Shown here in pieces: positions 43,415 to 51,639 of a stretch of DNA of 64,000 bases (position 1 is the stretch's first letter; every line of letters begins with the position of its first letter). This DNA comes from Peredibacter sp045999315 (GTDB taxonomy: Bacteria > Bdellovibrionota > Bacteriovoracia > Bacteriovoracales > Bacteriovoracaceae), in NCBI RefSeq assembly GCF_045999315.1, contig NZ_CP174607.1, positions 2,170,001-2,234,000 on the forward strand, given 5' to 3'. Under the pieces are notes generated by a model. That model was given only the letters and a program-made list of their open reading frames with translations. It made no database searches and was not told where the DNA came from. The position numbers were made by a program, and so were the translations under genes.

Positions 43415-44641
43415 ATGAATTATTCTTTAGCATTAAGACTGGTTGTCGGATGGACTTACTTTTCCGCGTTCTGGAGACGACTCGTCCTGGAGAATAAGCT
43501 GGATCCCGAGGCGGTTGGATACATTGGAGAGAAATTTAATCATTTCTTTCCTAATGCTCTCTTGATCAAAGGACCCATTGAATATCTTTTGACCCATCCT
43601 GATCTTCTCTGGTGGACCATGACTGTATTTACTATAGTGGAAGGAGTTATCGGCCTTCTTCTTATGCTAGGGCTATTCACAAGATTAACAAGTCTGGGTG
43701 TTATTGGTCTTGCTCTCGGAATTCTTTTAAGTGCTGGTTGGCTCGGAACAACTTGTTTGGATGAGTGGCAAATTGGTATTCTAGGAATGGCCGGAGGACT
43801 GAGCTTATTTTTTACAGGAGGCGGGGAATACTCGTTGGATCATGCTCTTAAACTTAAAAAGTTAGATCTGTCTTTTCTTACAAGTTACTTCAGGCCAAAG
43901 TTGATCATCACAAGTTCTCTCATTGTATTTTTTATCTCTCTGGCCACCAATCAGGCCTTTCATGGTGGAGTCTGGGGAAAACTGCATAATAAATCAGTAA
44001 ACCCTAAGCTTGAAATCACGAATCTTGCGTATGCTAATGATGTGATTACTTTTGATCTTATGAGGACTGAAGGGGTGGATGTATATGGATCTTTTGTCTA
44101 TCGTCTGGAAGTTCTTGATTTAAGCCAAAAAGAGCCTCTTTATAAGATCGAAGGGGAGCAGTGGAAAGATTCTAAGATTCAAATTCAAAATAAATATATT
44201 GCTAAAATTAAGCAGGACAAATTTTCTCTTCTCGCTCCACTGGGGGCCAAGGCACAGATCTCGTTAAAGTTGGATAAGAAAATTTCTAATGAGTATTCCC
44301 TTCGCTTGACAGACATCAATGGGACCTCTTGGAGTTTGGGTTCCATTGATATGAAAATCAAAAATGATATTAGTCTTCAGCAAAGACTAAAATCCGACTC
44401 GGTCTTTATCATTGATGTAAGGGAAAAGGATGAGTTTGATAAAGGTCATATTTCCGGAGCTGAACTCATGCCGGTGGGAAGCCTTGAAAACGACTTCGAA
44501 GGCATTCCTTCAGATAAGAAAATTCTGATCTACTGCCAGTCTGGAATTAGAGCACAGAGAGCTATCGAAATTCTGAAAAAGAAGGGAATACCTGCCGAGA
44601 ACATTGGTGGATATCCACATCTTAAAGAACTAAAAATCTGA
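43415..44641 (+). CDS. DoxD-like membrane protein with C-terminal rhodanese domain
   Basis: A 408-aa protein from ATG 43415 behind GGGGGA; a nearby in-frame TTG lies inside the operator and is not used. Residues 1-150 hold four membrane segments of the DoxX/DoxD group (LALRLVVGWTYFSAFWRRLV). Residues 165-315 resemble the DoxA part of thiosulfate:quinone oxidoreductase. Residues 325-405 are a rhodanese domain with active-site loop YCQSGIRAQRA. It may oxidise thiosulfate or move sulfane sulfur at the inner membrane. Probably controlled by the divergent HTH-rhodanese regulator. Enzyme activity is inferred. Confidence 0.82.
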   Translation: MNYSLALRLVVGWTYFSAFWRRLVLENKLDPEAVGYIGEKFNHFFPNALLIKGPIEYLLTHPDLLWWTMTVFTIVEGVIGLLLMLGLFTRLTSLGVIGLALGILLSAGWLGTTCLDEWQIGILGMAGGLSLFFTGGGEYSLDHALKLKKLDLSFLTSYFRPKLIITSSLIVFFISLATNQAFHGGVWGKLHNKSVNPKLEITNLAYANDVITFDLMRTEGVDVYGSFVYRLEVLDLSQKEPLYKIEGEQWKDSKIQIQNKYIAKIKQDKFSLLAPLGAKAQISLKLDKKISNEYSLRLTDINGTSWSLGSIDMKIKNDISLQQRLKSDSVFIIDVREKDEFDKGHISGAELMPVGSLENDFEGIPSDKKILIYCQSGIRAQRAIEILKKKGIPAENIGGYPHLKELKI

Positions 44642-44782
44642 TCTCAAAATAAAACCTACAAGAGAGATGGCCAAGAAGATAATAACTAATAGGTCGATTC
44701 CGAATTTTATGATTCTTTCTTTTCGTAATTGATCAACGATCTGATCACGAATCTGATTCTTGGAATCGTCTTCTTGGCACAT
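44630..44782 (-). CDS. Small single-pass membrane protein in the copper operon
   Basis: A 50-aa protein starting 5 bases after the multicopper oxidase stop. The N-terminal half is charged (RDQIVDQLRKERIIKFG) and the C-terminal half is one membrane segment (IDLLVIIFLAISLVGFIL). It ends by overlapping the convergent DoxD-rhodanese gene by 12 bases. Translation is probably coupled to the oxidase. No family recognised. Confidence 0.55.
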   Translation of the reverse strand: MCQEDDSKNQIRDQIVDQLRKERIIKFGIDLLVIIFLAISLVGFILRSDF

Positions 44783-44787
44783 ATTTC

Positions 44788-47082
44788 TTAGAAGTTATAC
44801 TGGGCCCCTACACCGGCACTATGCTCTGTGAACATTAGTCCTGCCGACCATGCCCAATTGTTCTGATACATCAATGAAATTTCAAATTCCGATGGTTGCT
44901 TCTGTCTGAATGTAAACTCTGCATCGGTGTAAAGGGTCTTGGTCCATTGAAAACGTTTTTCCAGGTCAAAACGAATTCTTCCTTCATGATCAATCAAAGT
45001 ATGAGTTTCAAATAAGAAAGGTAGAATGTAACCAACACCGGCCACTCCAGCTCCATATCCTTCGACAATGGTTCCACCGACAATAAGGTTGGTCCATTTA
45101 TTCAACCAATGCTTATAGAATGCATCACCTTCACCTTGCCAGCCGAAATCATTACGAAGCTCAGTACGCAATTCAAGCTCGTCCCAAGTATTCATTAAAT
45201 TAAGCTGTGCTTGAGCGTGGTTTGTTGCGGCCTCTAGCATTCCTCGGTAATAGATGTGGTCATGCAGATGTGGATCATGTTTTTGTAGTTCTTTAATTTC
45301 TTTTTTAGGTGTGAATGATGAGTATTTCACAACACGCGCCATACCAGTTTTTAAGTGATAGAGGTTGTGACAGTGGAGCATCCATTCACCTGGTTCATTG
45401 GTATAGAACTCAATGACCTTCGTGGTGTGGGGAGCAACATCCACGGTATGCTTCATTGGTGATTTTTCGCCCTTATCATTTAAGACTCTGAAGAAGTGGC
45501 CATGAAGGTGCATCGGGTGATGCATCATTGTGTTGTTTACAAAGGTAAAGCGCACGACTTCATTTTCATTGATCGTCAGAGTTCTGTCCTGATGAATGGC
45601 CTTACCGTTGATATGCCATACATATCTTTCCATATCGCCATCAAGAACTAGTTTTACGTCATGGCGAGGGATATTGGCGGGAAAATCAGTGCGAGAGATG
45701 GCCTCGGCCTTATTGACGTCAAAGGAATCAATGACCTCTTCTGAGGTTGAAGAGTGGCCCATCTTTGAGTGGTCCATCTTTGAATGGTCCATCTTTGAGT
45801 GGCCCATCTTTGAGTGGTCCATCTTTGAATGGTCCATCTTTGAGTGATCCATCTTTGAGTGGTCCATCTTTGAGTGGTCCATCTTTGAGTGGTCCATCTT
45901 TGAGTGGTCCATCTTTGAGTGGTCCATCTTTGAGTGGTCCATCTTTGAGTGGTCCATCTTTGAGTGGTCCATCTTTGAATGGTCCATCTTTGAGTGGTCC
46001 ATCTTTGAGTGGTCCATCTTTGAATGATCCATTGTTGAATGATCACCATGGCCACCGTGACCGCCATGATCCATTAGCGCATACATATCCGGAAACGGTC
46101 TTTTAGGTGCGTAAACCTTTTCTCCCATCCCAATCCATGTTGAAGCAGAGCCTGTCCCATCTTGGACCGTCGCTTTTAACTCGTAGTTCTTATGTTCTGG
46201 AACTTCGAAAAGAATATCGTATGTCTCGGCCATTCCGATCAGGAAATCTTTTGCCAGTGTCGGCTTCATATCAACGCCATCCATTGAAATGATCCTCATA
46301 GGAACATCTCCAAGAGAGACATAGAAGTACGAAGAAGCCGCGGCATTAATAACTCGGATTCGAACCTTTTCCCCAGGATGGGCCACAATACCTTGAGAGT
46401 CTTCTTTACCATTCATCAGGAAAGCATCATATCCCACATCGGAATAATCCATGCCACCCATTCGGGTCCATTCGTTGTAGAGAAAGTTTTTAAGCTTATT
46501 CTCTTTCATGGCGCCCCACCATGATCTCATGGTGTCCTTTTTATAAAGATAGTAGTCTCCATCTTTTCTGAGGTTCTTCAAAATTTGAGTCGCATTCTCG
46601 TCTGACCAATCACTCAATACAACGACGAGGTCTTTATCAGATGAGATCGTCTTTTCTTTGGGGTGGATGACAATGGCGCCGTAAACACCTTTTTGTTCCT
46701 GAACATTCGTGTGTGAATGGTACCAATAAGTACCATGCTGTCTTAGTTTAAATTTAAACGTATATTTTTCACCAGGCATAATGGGAGGTGTGTTTACGTA
46801 GGGAACTCCATCCATATAAGGATCAAGGAGAATACCATGCCAGTGAACCGACAACTCATCGTCTGGAATGTTATTGATCAAAGTAATTTCGGCCTCATCG
46901 CCCTCGGTAAATTCAAGTGTAGGTGAGGGAATTCCACCATTAAGCATAAGGGCGAAATCCACTTCCTTCTTTCCACTTAAGTTAATTTTACCTTTGGTGG
47001 CGGTCAGTTCGTATTTAACAGTTTTGGCATTCACTGCAAATGCGGTCATAAGAAGGGCGATGAGTAAAATTTTATTTTTCAT
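44788..47082 (-). CDS. CopA/PcoA-type multicopper oxidase fused to a PcoB-like barrel
   Basis: A 764-aa exported protein with a signal peptide (residues 1-19). Copper ligands: HWHGILLD, YWYHSHT, HPMHLHGHFFRV and EWMLHCHNLYHLKTGM, all four multicopper-oxidase motifs. Around residues 345-445 about 19 copies of the five-residue unit MDHSK (a few MGHSK) form a Met/His-rich copper-binding segment. Residues about 565-764, after KEIKELQKHDPHLHDHIYYR, resemble PcoB/CopB outer-membrane proteins and end AGVGAQYNF. It oxidises Cu(I) or cuprous compounds outside the cytoplasm. Downstream of copA and the CueR-like gene, with a small membrane protein after it. Confidence 0.9.
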   Translation of the reverse strand: MKNKILLIALLMTAFAVNAKTVKYELTATKGKINLSGKKEVDFALMLNGGIPSPTLEFTEGDEAEITLINNIPDDELSVHWHGILLDPYMDGVPYVNTPPIMPGEKYTFKFKLRQHGTYWYHSHTNVQEQKGVYGAIVIHPKEKTISSDKDLVVVLSDWSDENATQILKNLRKDGDYYLYKKDTMRSWWGAMKENKLKNFLYNEWTRMGGMDYSDVGYDAFLMNGKEDSQGIVAHPGEKVRIRVINAAASSYFYVSLGDVPMRIISMDGVDMKPTLAKDFLIGMAETYDILFEVPEHKNYELKATVQDGTGSASTWIGMGEKVYAPKRPFPDMYALMDHGGHGGHGDHSTMDHSKMDHSKMDHSKMDHSKMDHSKMDHSKMDHSKMDHSKMDHSKMDHSKMDHSKMDHSKMDHSKMDHSKMDHSKMGHSKMDHSKMDHSKMGHSSTSEEVIDSFDVNKAEAISRTDFPANIPRHDVKLVLDGDMERYVWHINGKAIHQDRTLTINENEVVRFTFVNNTMMHHPMHLHGHFFRVLNDKGEKSPMKHTVDVAPHTTKVIEFYTNEPGEWMLHCHNLYHLKTGMARVVKYSSFTPKKEIKELQKHDPHLHDHIYYRGMLEAATNHAQAQLNLMNTWDELELRTELRNDFGWQGEGDAFYKHWLNKWTNLIVGGTIVEGYGAGVAGVGYILPFLFETHTLIDHEGRIRFDLEKRFQWTKTLYTDAEFTFRQKQPSEFEISLMYQNNWAWSAGLMFTEHSAGVGAQYNF
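45753..46042 (-). repeat. 15-bp tandem repeat inside the multicopper oxidase gene
   Basis: About 19 tandem copies of a 15-base unit (minus strand ATGGACCACTCAAAG, with scattered single-base variants) encode the MDHSK array. The copies are almost identical at DNA level, implying recent expansion. The number of copies can change by slippage without shifting the frame. Confidence 0.95.
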
Positions 47083-47120
47083 GTGTTTCCGTTTTTAGTC
47101 TAAAAGACGACAGATACGTG

Positions 47121-47513
47121 CTACTTGTGACAATCTAATCCGTCCAGGATTGGACAATCTGGTCTATCATCGCCATGGCAGTGTTCAACCAGATTATTTA
47201 TCGTATGCAACATCTCTTGAATCTCTTTCAGTTTCATTTCCAGTTCTTTTTTATGTTTCAAGGCCAGGCTCTTTACTTGAGAACTAGGTCGTGACTTATT
47301 TCTCCATAAGCTTAAGAGCTGCTTGATGTCCTTCATGCTGAAGCCAAGCTCTCTGGCCCTTTTTACAAATTTAAGGACGTGAACATCTTTTTCAGAATAT
47401 TGTCTGTAACCCGATAAGCTTCTTCCTGCTTTAGGGATAATTCCGTTCTCTTCATATCGACGGATCATTTTTGCATTTACATCACTCATTGATGCCAATT
47501 CACCAATATTCAT
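47121..47513 (-). CDS. cueR: CueR-like MerR-family copper regulator
   Basis: A 130-aa protein with the MerR HTH (NIGELASMSDVNAKMIRRYE; YRQYSEKDVHVLKFVKRARE), a dimerisation helix and the C-terminal metal loop CHGDDRPDCPILDGLDC, matching CueR's two-cysteine Cu(I) site with an extra Cys. CueR activates copper-efflux promoters with 19-bp spacers by bending DNA; three such promoters lie at 49732-49874. AAGGAG precedes the ATG. It is 10 bases downstream of copA. Confidence 0.92.
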   Translation of the reverse strand: MNIGELASMSDVNAKMIRRYEENGIIPKAGRSLSGYRQYSEKDVHVLKFVKRARELGFSMKDIKQLLSLWRNKSRPSSQVKSLALKHKKELEMKLKEIQEMLHTINNLVEHCHGDDRPDCPILDGLDCHK

Positions 47514-47523
47514 ACTGACTCCT

Positions 47524-49710
47524 TTACTTCTGAAGCGGTTTCCATCTTTTTAGAAGCAGTGAGTTTGTAACAACGCTTACACTGCTAAACGCCATTGCTG
47601 CTCCAGCGATCACAGGATTCAAATATCCAATTGCTGCGAGTGGAATGCCGATGACATTATAGATAAATGCCCAAAAAAGATTTTGCTTAATTTTTTTATA
47701 AGTTTCTCTAGAGATCGCAATCGCATCTGGAATGAGTAGAGGATTACCTCTCATCAGGGTAATACCAGATGAATGCATGGCCACATCGGTCCCCGTCGAC
47801 ATCGCGATGCCCACATCGGCGGCCGCGAGGGCAGGGGCATCATTGATTCCATCACCAACCATGCCGACCACTTCACCTTTACCTTTGAATTCCATAATGA
47901 CTGAGGCCTTATGCTCAGGGAGAACCTCAGCTCTTACATAGTCAATGCCTAGTTCTTTTGCAACAGCTTGAGCACTGCCATAGTTATCACCAGTAAGCAT
48001 CAACGTTTTGATCCCTTGCGATTTCAACTGGCGGATAGTTTCAAAAGAAGAGGCCTTGATCTTATCTTTGAAAGTAACCACTCCGAGTAATTTATTTGAA
48101 GTACCTTCAATAAGGAATGAAACAGTTTCACCAAGTGTTTCACGGTCTTTAGCAACACTCTGATAAGTGTCATTAACAATGTTGAGCTCTTCAACTAGTC
48201 GTTTATTCGCAAGGTAATACTTATGATCCGAAATCACTGCTTCAAGTCCTCGTCCCGGTAAGGATTTAACTGAGCTTGGCTGCTTGAAATTAACATTCTT
48301 TGACTGAGCTTCGTTTAGAACGGCCTTCGCCAATGGATGTTCACTTCCTGATTGAATGGTTGCCAAGAGAGATAGGAAATCATTTTGATCCATTTCATAA
48401 GTAATAAGCTTACTGATTGATGGCTTTCCTTCAGTCAGAGTTCCTGTTTTATCAAAAGCAATTGTTGTCACAGAGTGGGCTACTTCAAGGGCCTCAGCGT
48501 CTTTAATCAAGATCCCAGCTTTGGCCGCTGAGCCTGTTCCAACCATGATAGATGTCGGAGTTGCTAATCCGAGCGCACATGGACAAGCGATGACAAGAAC
48601 GGCGACACCATTAATAATTCCAGTTTCCCAGTTTCCAGAAATAAGGGCCGTTACAACAATTGTTAGGACAGCAATAATGAGAACAGTGGGCACAAAGTAA
48701 GCACTGACTTTATCAACCAGTCTTTGGATTGGGGCCTTCACGGCCTGGGCATCTTCAACCATTCTAATAATTCGCGATAACATGGTTTCCGAACCAAGGG
48801 CAGAAACTTCTACAATGATAAGGCCATCAGCATTGATAGAGCCGCCAACAACTTTATCGCCTTCTTTTTTATCAACTGGAAGACTTTCTCCAGTGATAAG
48901 TGATTCATCAACTTGAGTGTTTCCCTTGATGAGAATACCATCGACTGGAATTCTCTCACCTGGGCGAATAACAACCTGGTCATGTAACTTCAATTCTTCT
49001 ACGGCAACTGTAACTTCTGTATTGTCTCTTAAGATCCTTGCAGTAGGTGGTTGCAAAGCTTGAAGGGCCTTGATTGCGGCCGATGTTTGCATCTTGGCCT
49101 TTGTCTCAAGATATTTTCCTAACAGCACAAGTGTAATGATGACTGCCGAGCCCTCAAAATAAAGGTGTGGAGTATGGTGTCCTAAATGCTCTAGATTTTT
49201 TAGCATAAGGAAAACACTTAAACCGTAGGCCGCAGTGGTCCCAATTGCTACAAGTAGTTCCATGTTGCCCGATCGAGCTTTAATCGCTCCCCAAGCTGAC
49301 TTATAAAATCTTAGACCAATATAAAACTGAACTGGAGTGGCCAATAATAGCTGAATCCAGGCGGAAGGCATGAACTCATGTCCATAAGGTCCAAGAAGCA
49401 TAGGCAATACTAGAGGCAAAGTAAGGAGGGATGAAAGAATAATGGTGTTTTTCTCTCGTTTTAATTGTTCCTCTTTATTTGACTTTGAATCTTGTGAAGA
49501 AATACGAGCTTCGTATCCGGCCTTCTTTACTAGGTTCACCAATCCTTCAACTGTGATTTTGGATTTTTCGAATTCGATCTTCGCTTTTTCAGTGGCGAGG
49601 TTCACAGAGGCAGAAATCACCCCCGCGTCCTTTTTTAAGACTTTTTCGATCCTTCCCACACACGAGGCACAAGTCATTCCTTTAATATCTAAGCTGATTG
49701 TTTCTTGCAT
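47524..49710 (-). CDS. copA: Copper-transporting P1B-type ATPase
   Basis: A 728-aa inner-membrane ATPase with one N-terminal HMA domain (GMTCASCVGRIEKVL), eight membrane segments, the transport motif CPCALGLATPTS, DKTGTLTEGKP (phosphorylated Asp), SEHPLAKAV (SEHPL) and GDGINDAPAL. It exports Cu(I) from the cytoplasm. Two CueR-type promoters lie directly upstream; AAAGGA precedes the ATG. Probably transcribed together with cueR and the multicopper oxidase. Confidence 0.95.
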   Translation of the reverse strand: MQETISLDIKGMTCASCVGRIEKVLKKDAGVISASVNLATEKAKIEFEKSKITVEGLVNLVKKAGYEARISSQDSKSNKEEQLKREKNTIILSSLLTLPLVLPMLLGPYGHEFMPSAWIQLLLATPVQFYIGLRFYKSAWGAIKARSGNMELLVAIGTTAAYGLSVFLMLKNLEHLGHHTPHLYFEGSAVIITLVLLGKYLETKAKMQTSAAIKALQALQPPTARILRDNTEVTVAVEELKLHDQVVIRPGERIPVDGILIKGNTQVDESLITGESLPVDKKEGDKVVGGSINADGLIIVEVSALGSETMLSRIIRMVEDAQAVKAPIQRLVDKVSAYFVPTVLIIAVLTIVVTALISGNWETGIINGVAVLVIACPCALGLATPTSIMVGTGSAAKAGILIKDAEALEVAHSVTTIAFDKTGTLTEGKPSISKLITYEMDQNDFLSLLATIQSGSEHPLAKAVLNEAQSKNVNFKQPSSVKSLPGRGLEAVISDHKYYLANKRLVEELNIVNDTYQSVAKDRETLGETVSFLIEGTSNKLLGVVTFKDKIKASSFETIRQLKSQGIKTLMLTGDNYGSAQAVAKELGIDYVRAEVLPEHKASVIMEFKGKGEVVGMVGDGINDAPALAAADVGIAMSTGTDVAMHSSGITLMRGNPLLIPDAIAISRETYKKIKQNLFWAFIYNVIGIPLAAIGYLNPVIAGAAMAFSSVSVVTNSLLLKRWKPLQK

Positions 49711-49731
49711 ATATTTTCCTTTGATATTTAT

Positions 49732-49762
49732 ATCCTAAACCTTCCCAGTAAGGGAAGGTCAA
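49732..49762 (-). promoter_or_regulatory. CueR-type promoter of copA (proximal)
   Basis: On the minus strand TTGACC and TAGGAT are separated by 19 bases holding the dyad ACCTTCCC...GGGAAGGT, the standard CueR/MerR promoter layout. The long spacer is why such promoters need the regulator for activity. Confidence 0.85.
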
Positions 49763-49786
49763 TAGGGTCTAACCCTTGTTATATTG

Positions 49787-49817
49787 AGTATCAACCTTCC
49801 CCTGCCGGGAAGCTCAA
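49787..49817 (-). promoter_or_regulatory. Second CueR-type promoter toward copA (distal)
   Basis: On the minus strand TTGAGC and GATACT are 19 bases apart, and the spacer contains AGCTTCCC...GGGAAGGT, a CueR-like dyad with one arm imperfect. It points the same way as the proximal copA promoter, 55 bases upstream. Confidence 0.65.
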
Positions 49818-49843
49818 GCTTTTTTCTTATTTTTCAAAAAGAG

Positions 49844-49874
49844 TTGACTTTACTCCTAGGGGAAGGTGGAAGAT
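49844..49874 (+). promoter_or_regulatory. CueR-type promoter of the copper-chaperone gene
   Basis: TTGACT and GAAGAT are 19 bases apart with a spacer holding ACTTTACTCC...GGGGAAGGT, a weaker CueR-like dyad. It faces the HMA chaperone gene starting at 49906. Confidence 0.65.
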
Positions 49875-49905
49875 TTGGGCAACCCCACAGCCAAAGGAGG
49901 ATTGT

Positions 49906-50112
49906 GTGTATAAGTTTAAAATTGAAAGTTTGAATTGTATGAGCTGTTTCCACAATATCGAGGACGCTCTTAAAGAGTTTGATTCCACTATCGAGGCAAA
50001 GGCCGATGTTAGAAATCAAACGCTTACTGTCCAGTCTAATCAATCCGCTGAACAATTAACAAAGTTAATCGAAGCAGCAGGATATCCAGTTAATGGAGTG
50101 ACTCAAGGTTAA
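49906..50112 (+). CDS. HMA-domain copper chaperone, CopZ-like
   Basis: A 68-aa protein from GTG 49906, five bases after AAAGGAGG; the longer in-frame reading upstream runs through the promoters and is rejected. The metal motif is LNCMSCFHNI instead of GMTCxxC, keeping both Cys. The C-terminal half LIEAAGYPVNGV is typical. It delivers Cu(I) to CopA or CueR. It has its own CueR-type promoter and a terminator at 50118. Confidence 0.85.
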   Translation: MYKFKIESLNCMSCFHNIEDALKEFDSTIEAKADVRNQTLTVQSNQSAEQLTKLIEAAGYPVNGVTQG

Positions 50113-50117
50113 AGCAG

Positions 50118-50147
50118 AAAGGGCCTTATATGAGGCCCTTTTTTTTG
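50118..50147 (+). terminator. Rho-independent terminator after the copper chaperone gene
   Basis: AAAGGGCCT and AGGCCCTTT form a 9-bp stem with a six-base loop and run into a T-tract. Confidence 0.9.
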
Positions 50148-50194
50148 TCACAAATTAGCTTTTTTCGTCGTCTTAAAGGGAAACGGAGGGCCAT

Positions 50195-50650
50195 TTGAAA
50201 AAGTTAATAGCTTCTATTGTTCTCGCCACAGTGGTTCTAGGACTTATGTATATCAATGAGTCCAATAGTGTTGCCTCAGAAACTTCAGAAATTGTTGTGT
50301 ACCAATCACGTACATGCGGATGTTGTAAAAAATGGGTAAAGCATCTTGAAAATGCCGGCCTGAAAGTGAGGTCGGTCCTACTTGATGATGTTGGTCCCAT
50401 CAAAAGAGAGCTCAATATCCCGAATAATCTTAGCTCCTGCCATACTGCCAAAGTTGGCAAGTATGTAGTGGAAGGACATGTGCCCGCCAGTGCGATTAAA
50501 AAACTCCTGGCCGAAAAACCAGCAGTCAAAGGACTTTCTGTTCCCGGTATGCCTATGGGGTCTCCAGGGATGGAAGGAAGTTACAGTGAACCTTATGACG
50601 TTCTAACATTTGATGGTCATGGGAATAATAAAGTTTTTATGAGTTTATAG
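50195..50650 (+). CDS. DUF411 copper-binding protein
   Basis: A 151-aa exported protein starting at TTG after GGAGG. Signal region at residues 1-27. The DUF411 core is YQSRTCGCCKKWVKHLENAG (CxxCC-type) and CHTAKVGKYVVEGHVPA, with Met-rich GMPMGSPGMEGS near the C-terminus, a likely Cu site. DUF411 proteins are linked to copper resistance. Followed after 9 bases by the DUF3347-like gene. Periplasmic by signal. Confidence 0.88.
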   Translation: MKKLIASIVLATVVLGLMYINESNSVASETSEIVVYQSRTCGCCKKWVKHLENAGLKVRSVLLDDVGPIKRELNIPNNLSSCHTAKVGKYVVEGHVPASAIKKLLAEKPAVKGLSVPGMPMGSPGMEGSYSEPYDVLTFDGHGNNKVFMSL

Positions 50651-50659
50651 GAGTTTGAT

Positions 50660-51052
50660 ATGAAATTATTTATTTTGGCCTTTTTACTTTCTGTGACATC
50701 GGCCTTTGCCCATGATCTGGCCTATGGCCCGTATCTTAAAATGCAGGAAGCACTTGCAAATGATGATATGAAACTGGCGATGGATGCCCATAAGTTCATT
50801 TGCGATAAGGAACTCATTCACTATAAGGATGACTACAAAGACTGTACGAAGTCCTTCAAGAATCTCGGTGAAGTAAGAAACTCCTTTAAGCAACTTTCTC
50901 AAGTCTATATTGAGAATGGTGACAAGAAGGAGCTTAAAACCTTAACGACAGCAACTTGTCCTATGGCGAAGGCCAAATGGGTCCAAAAGAATGGCAATCT
51001 TAAGAACCCATATTTGGGTAAGGCCATGCTTGAATGTGGTGAGAAAATCTAG
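50660..51052 (+). CDS. Exported DUF3347-like copper-binding protein
   Basis: A 130-aa protein with a signal peptide (residues 1-17, TSAFAH). The end CPMAKAKWVQKNGNLKNPYL and GKAMLECG matches the DUF3347/CusB C-terminal metal-binding segment (CPMAxxxW...NPYxGKxMLxCG). Three or four helices precede it. Probably periplasmic copper handling beside the DUF411 protein. Its stop overlaps the stop of the PhnA-like gene. Confidence 0.82.
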   Translation: MKLFILAFLLSVTSAFAHDLAYGPYLKMQEALANDDMKLAMDAHKFICDKELIHYKDDYKDCTKSFKNLGEVRNSFKQLSQVYIENGDKKELKTLTTATCPMAKAKWVQKNGNLKNPYLGKAMLECGEKI

Positions 51053-51627
51053 GCCTTTTTCAAAAAGGCGGCCACAAGGACAATCTGAATACCATTTACC
51101 TTACCTTCAATATGCTTTGGATTGTTGGTAAGGGAAATGTTTTTTACAAGAGTGCCTCTCTTGGCGGTAAAGCCACCACCTTTAACATCAAGGTCTTTTA
51201 TCAGAGTCACTGAATCACCTTCCGCCAACTGAGTGCCATTGCTATCTAAAGTTGGCGCTCCGGTCTCCGGTTCATCTTCTTCGGGTAGACCTGCTTTGGC
51301 CCATTCTAGAGTCCCTTCATCTAAGTAGAGTTGTTCAAGCAGGTCTCGGGCCCATGGCTCTTCCTTCAGTAAACTGAGAATACGATAGGACATTACTTGA
51401 ACAGGAAGAAACTCACTCCACATGCTTGCGTTCAAACAATGCCAGTGATGAGCATCGAGCGAGGTCGCAGATTCAATCTGGTCTTTGCATTTTTGGCAAA
51501 CAATGACAGCAGAGTTTTCGTCAATCTTAGTAATAGGTTGAACTTCATAGAGTGACAGATTGTTTGTATCTGAACACAACTCACACTTGGATCCCGCACG
51601 AATTAATAGCTGATCAACTAAACCCAT
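51049..51627 (-). CDS. PhnA/YjdM-family zinc-ribbon protein
   Basis: A 192-aa protein. The N-terminal zinc ribbon has CELC and later CQKC, both pairs spaced as in YjdM/PhnA proteins, and the C-terminal PhnA domain is DSNGTQLAEGDSVTLIKDLD followed by GTLVKNISL and HIEGKVNGIQIVL. The name reflects early links to phosphonate use; the role is not settled. GGAGA precedes the ATG. Convergent with the copper-binding genes. Confidence 0.88.
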   Translation of the reverse strand: MGLVDQLLIRAGSKCELCSDTNNLSLYEVQPITKIDENSAVIVCQKCKDQIESATSLDAHHWHCLNASMWSEFLPVQVMSYRILSLLKEEPWARDLLEQLYLDEGTLEWAKAGLPEEDEPETGAPTLDSNGTQLAEGDSVTLIKDLDVKGGGFTAKRGTLVKNISLTNNPKHIEGKVNGIQIVLVAAFLKKA

Positions 51628-51639
51628 ATATAATCTCCG

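Noticed and set aside
45753..46042. CRISPR array
   Set aside because: The repeats are directly adjacent 15-base units without spacers and lie in a coding frame.
45654..46106. Long low-complexity frames on both strands over the repeat array
   Set aside because: A 15-base repeat is a multiple of three, so any frame without a stop in the unit stays open. Only the oxidase frame makes a known protein.
49705..49905. N-terminal extension of the copper chaperone
   Set aside because: It would be translated through all three CueR-type promoters; GTG 49906 has AAAGGAGG five bases ahead and fits the HMA domain exactly.
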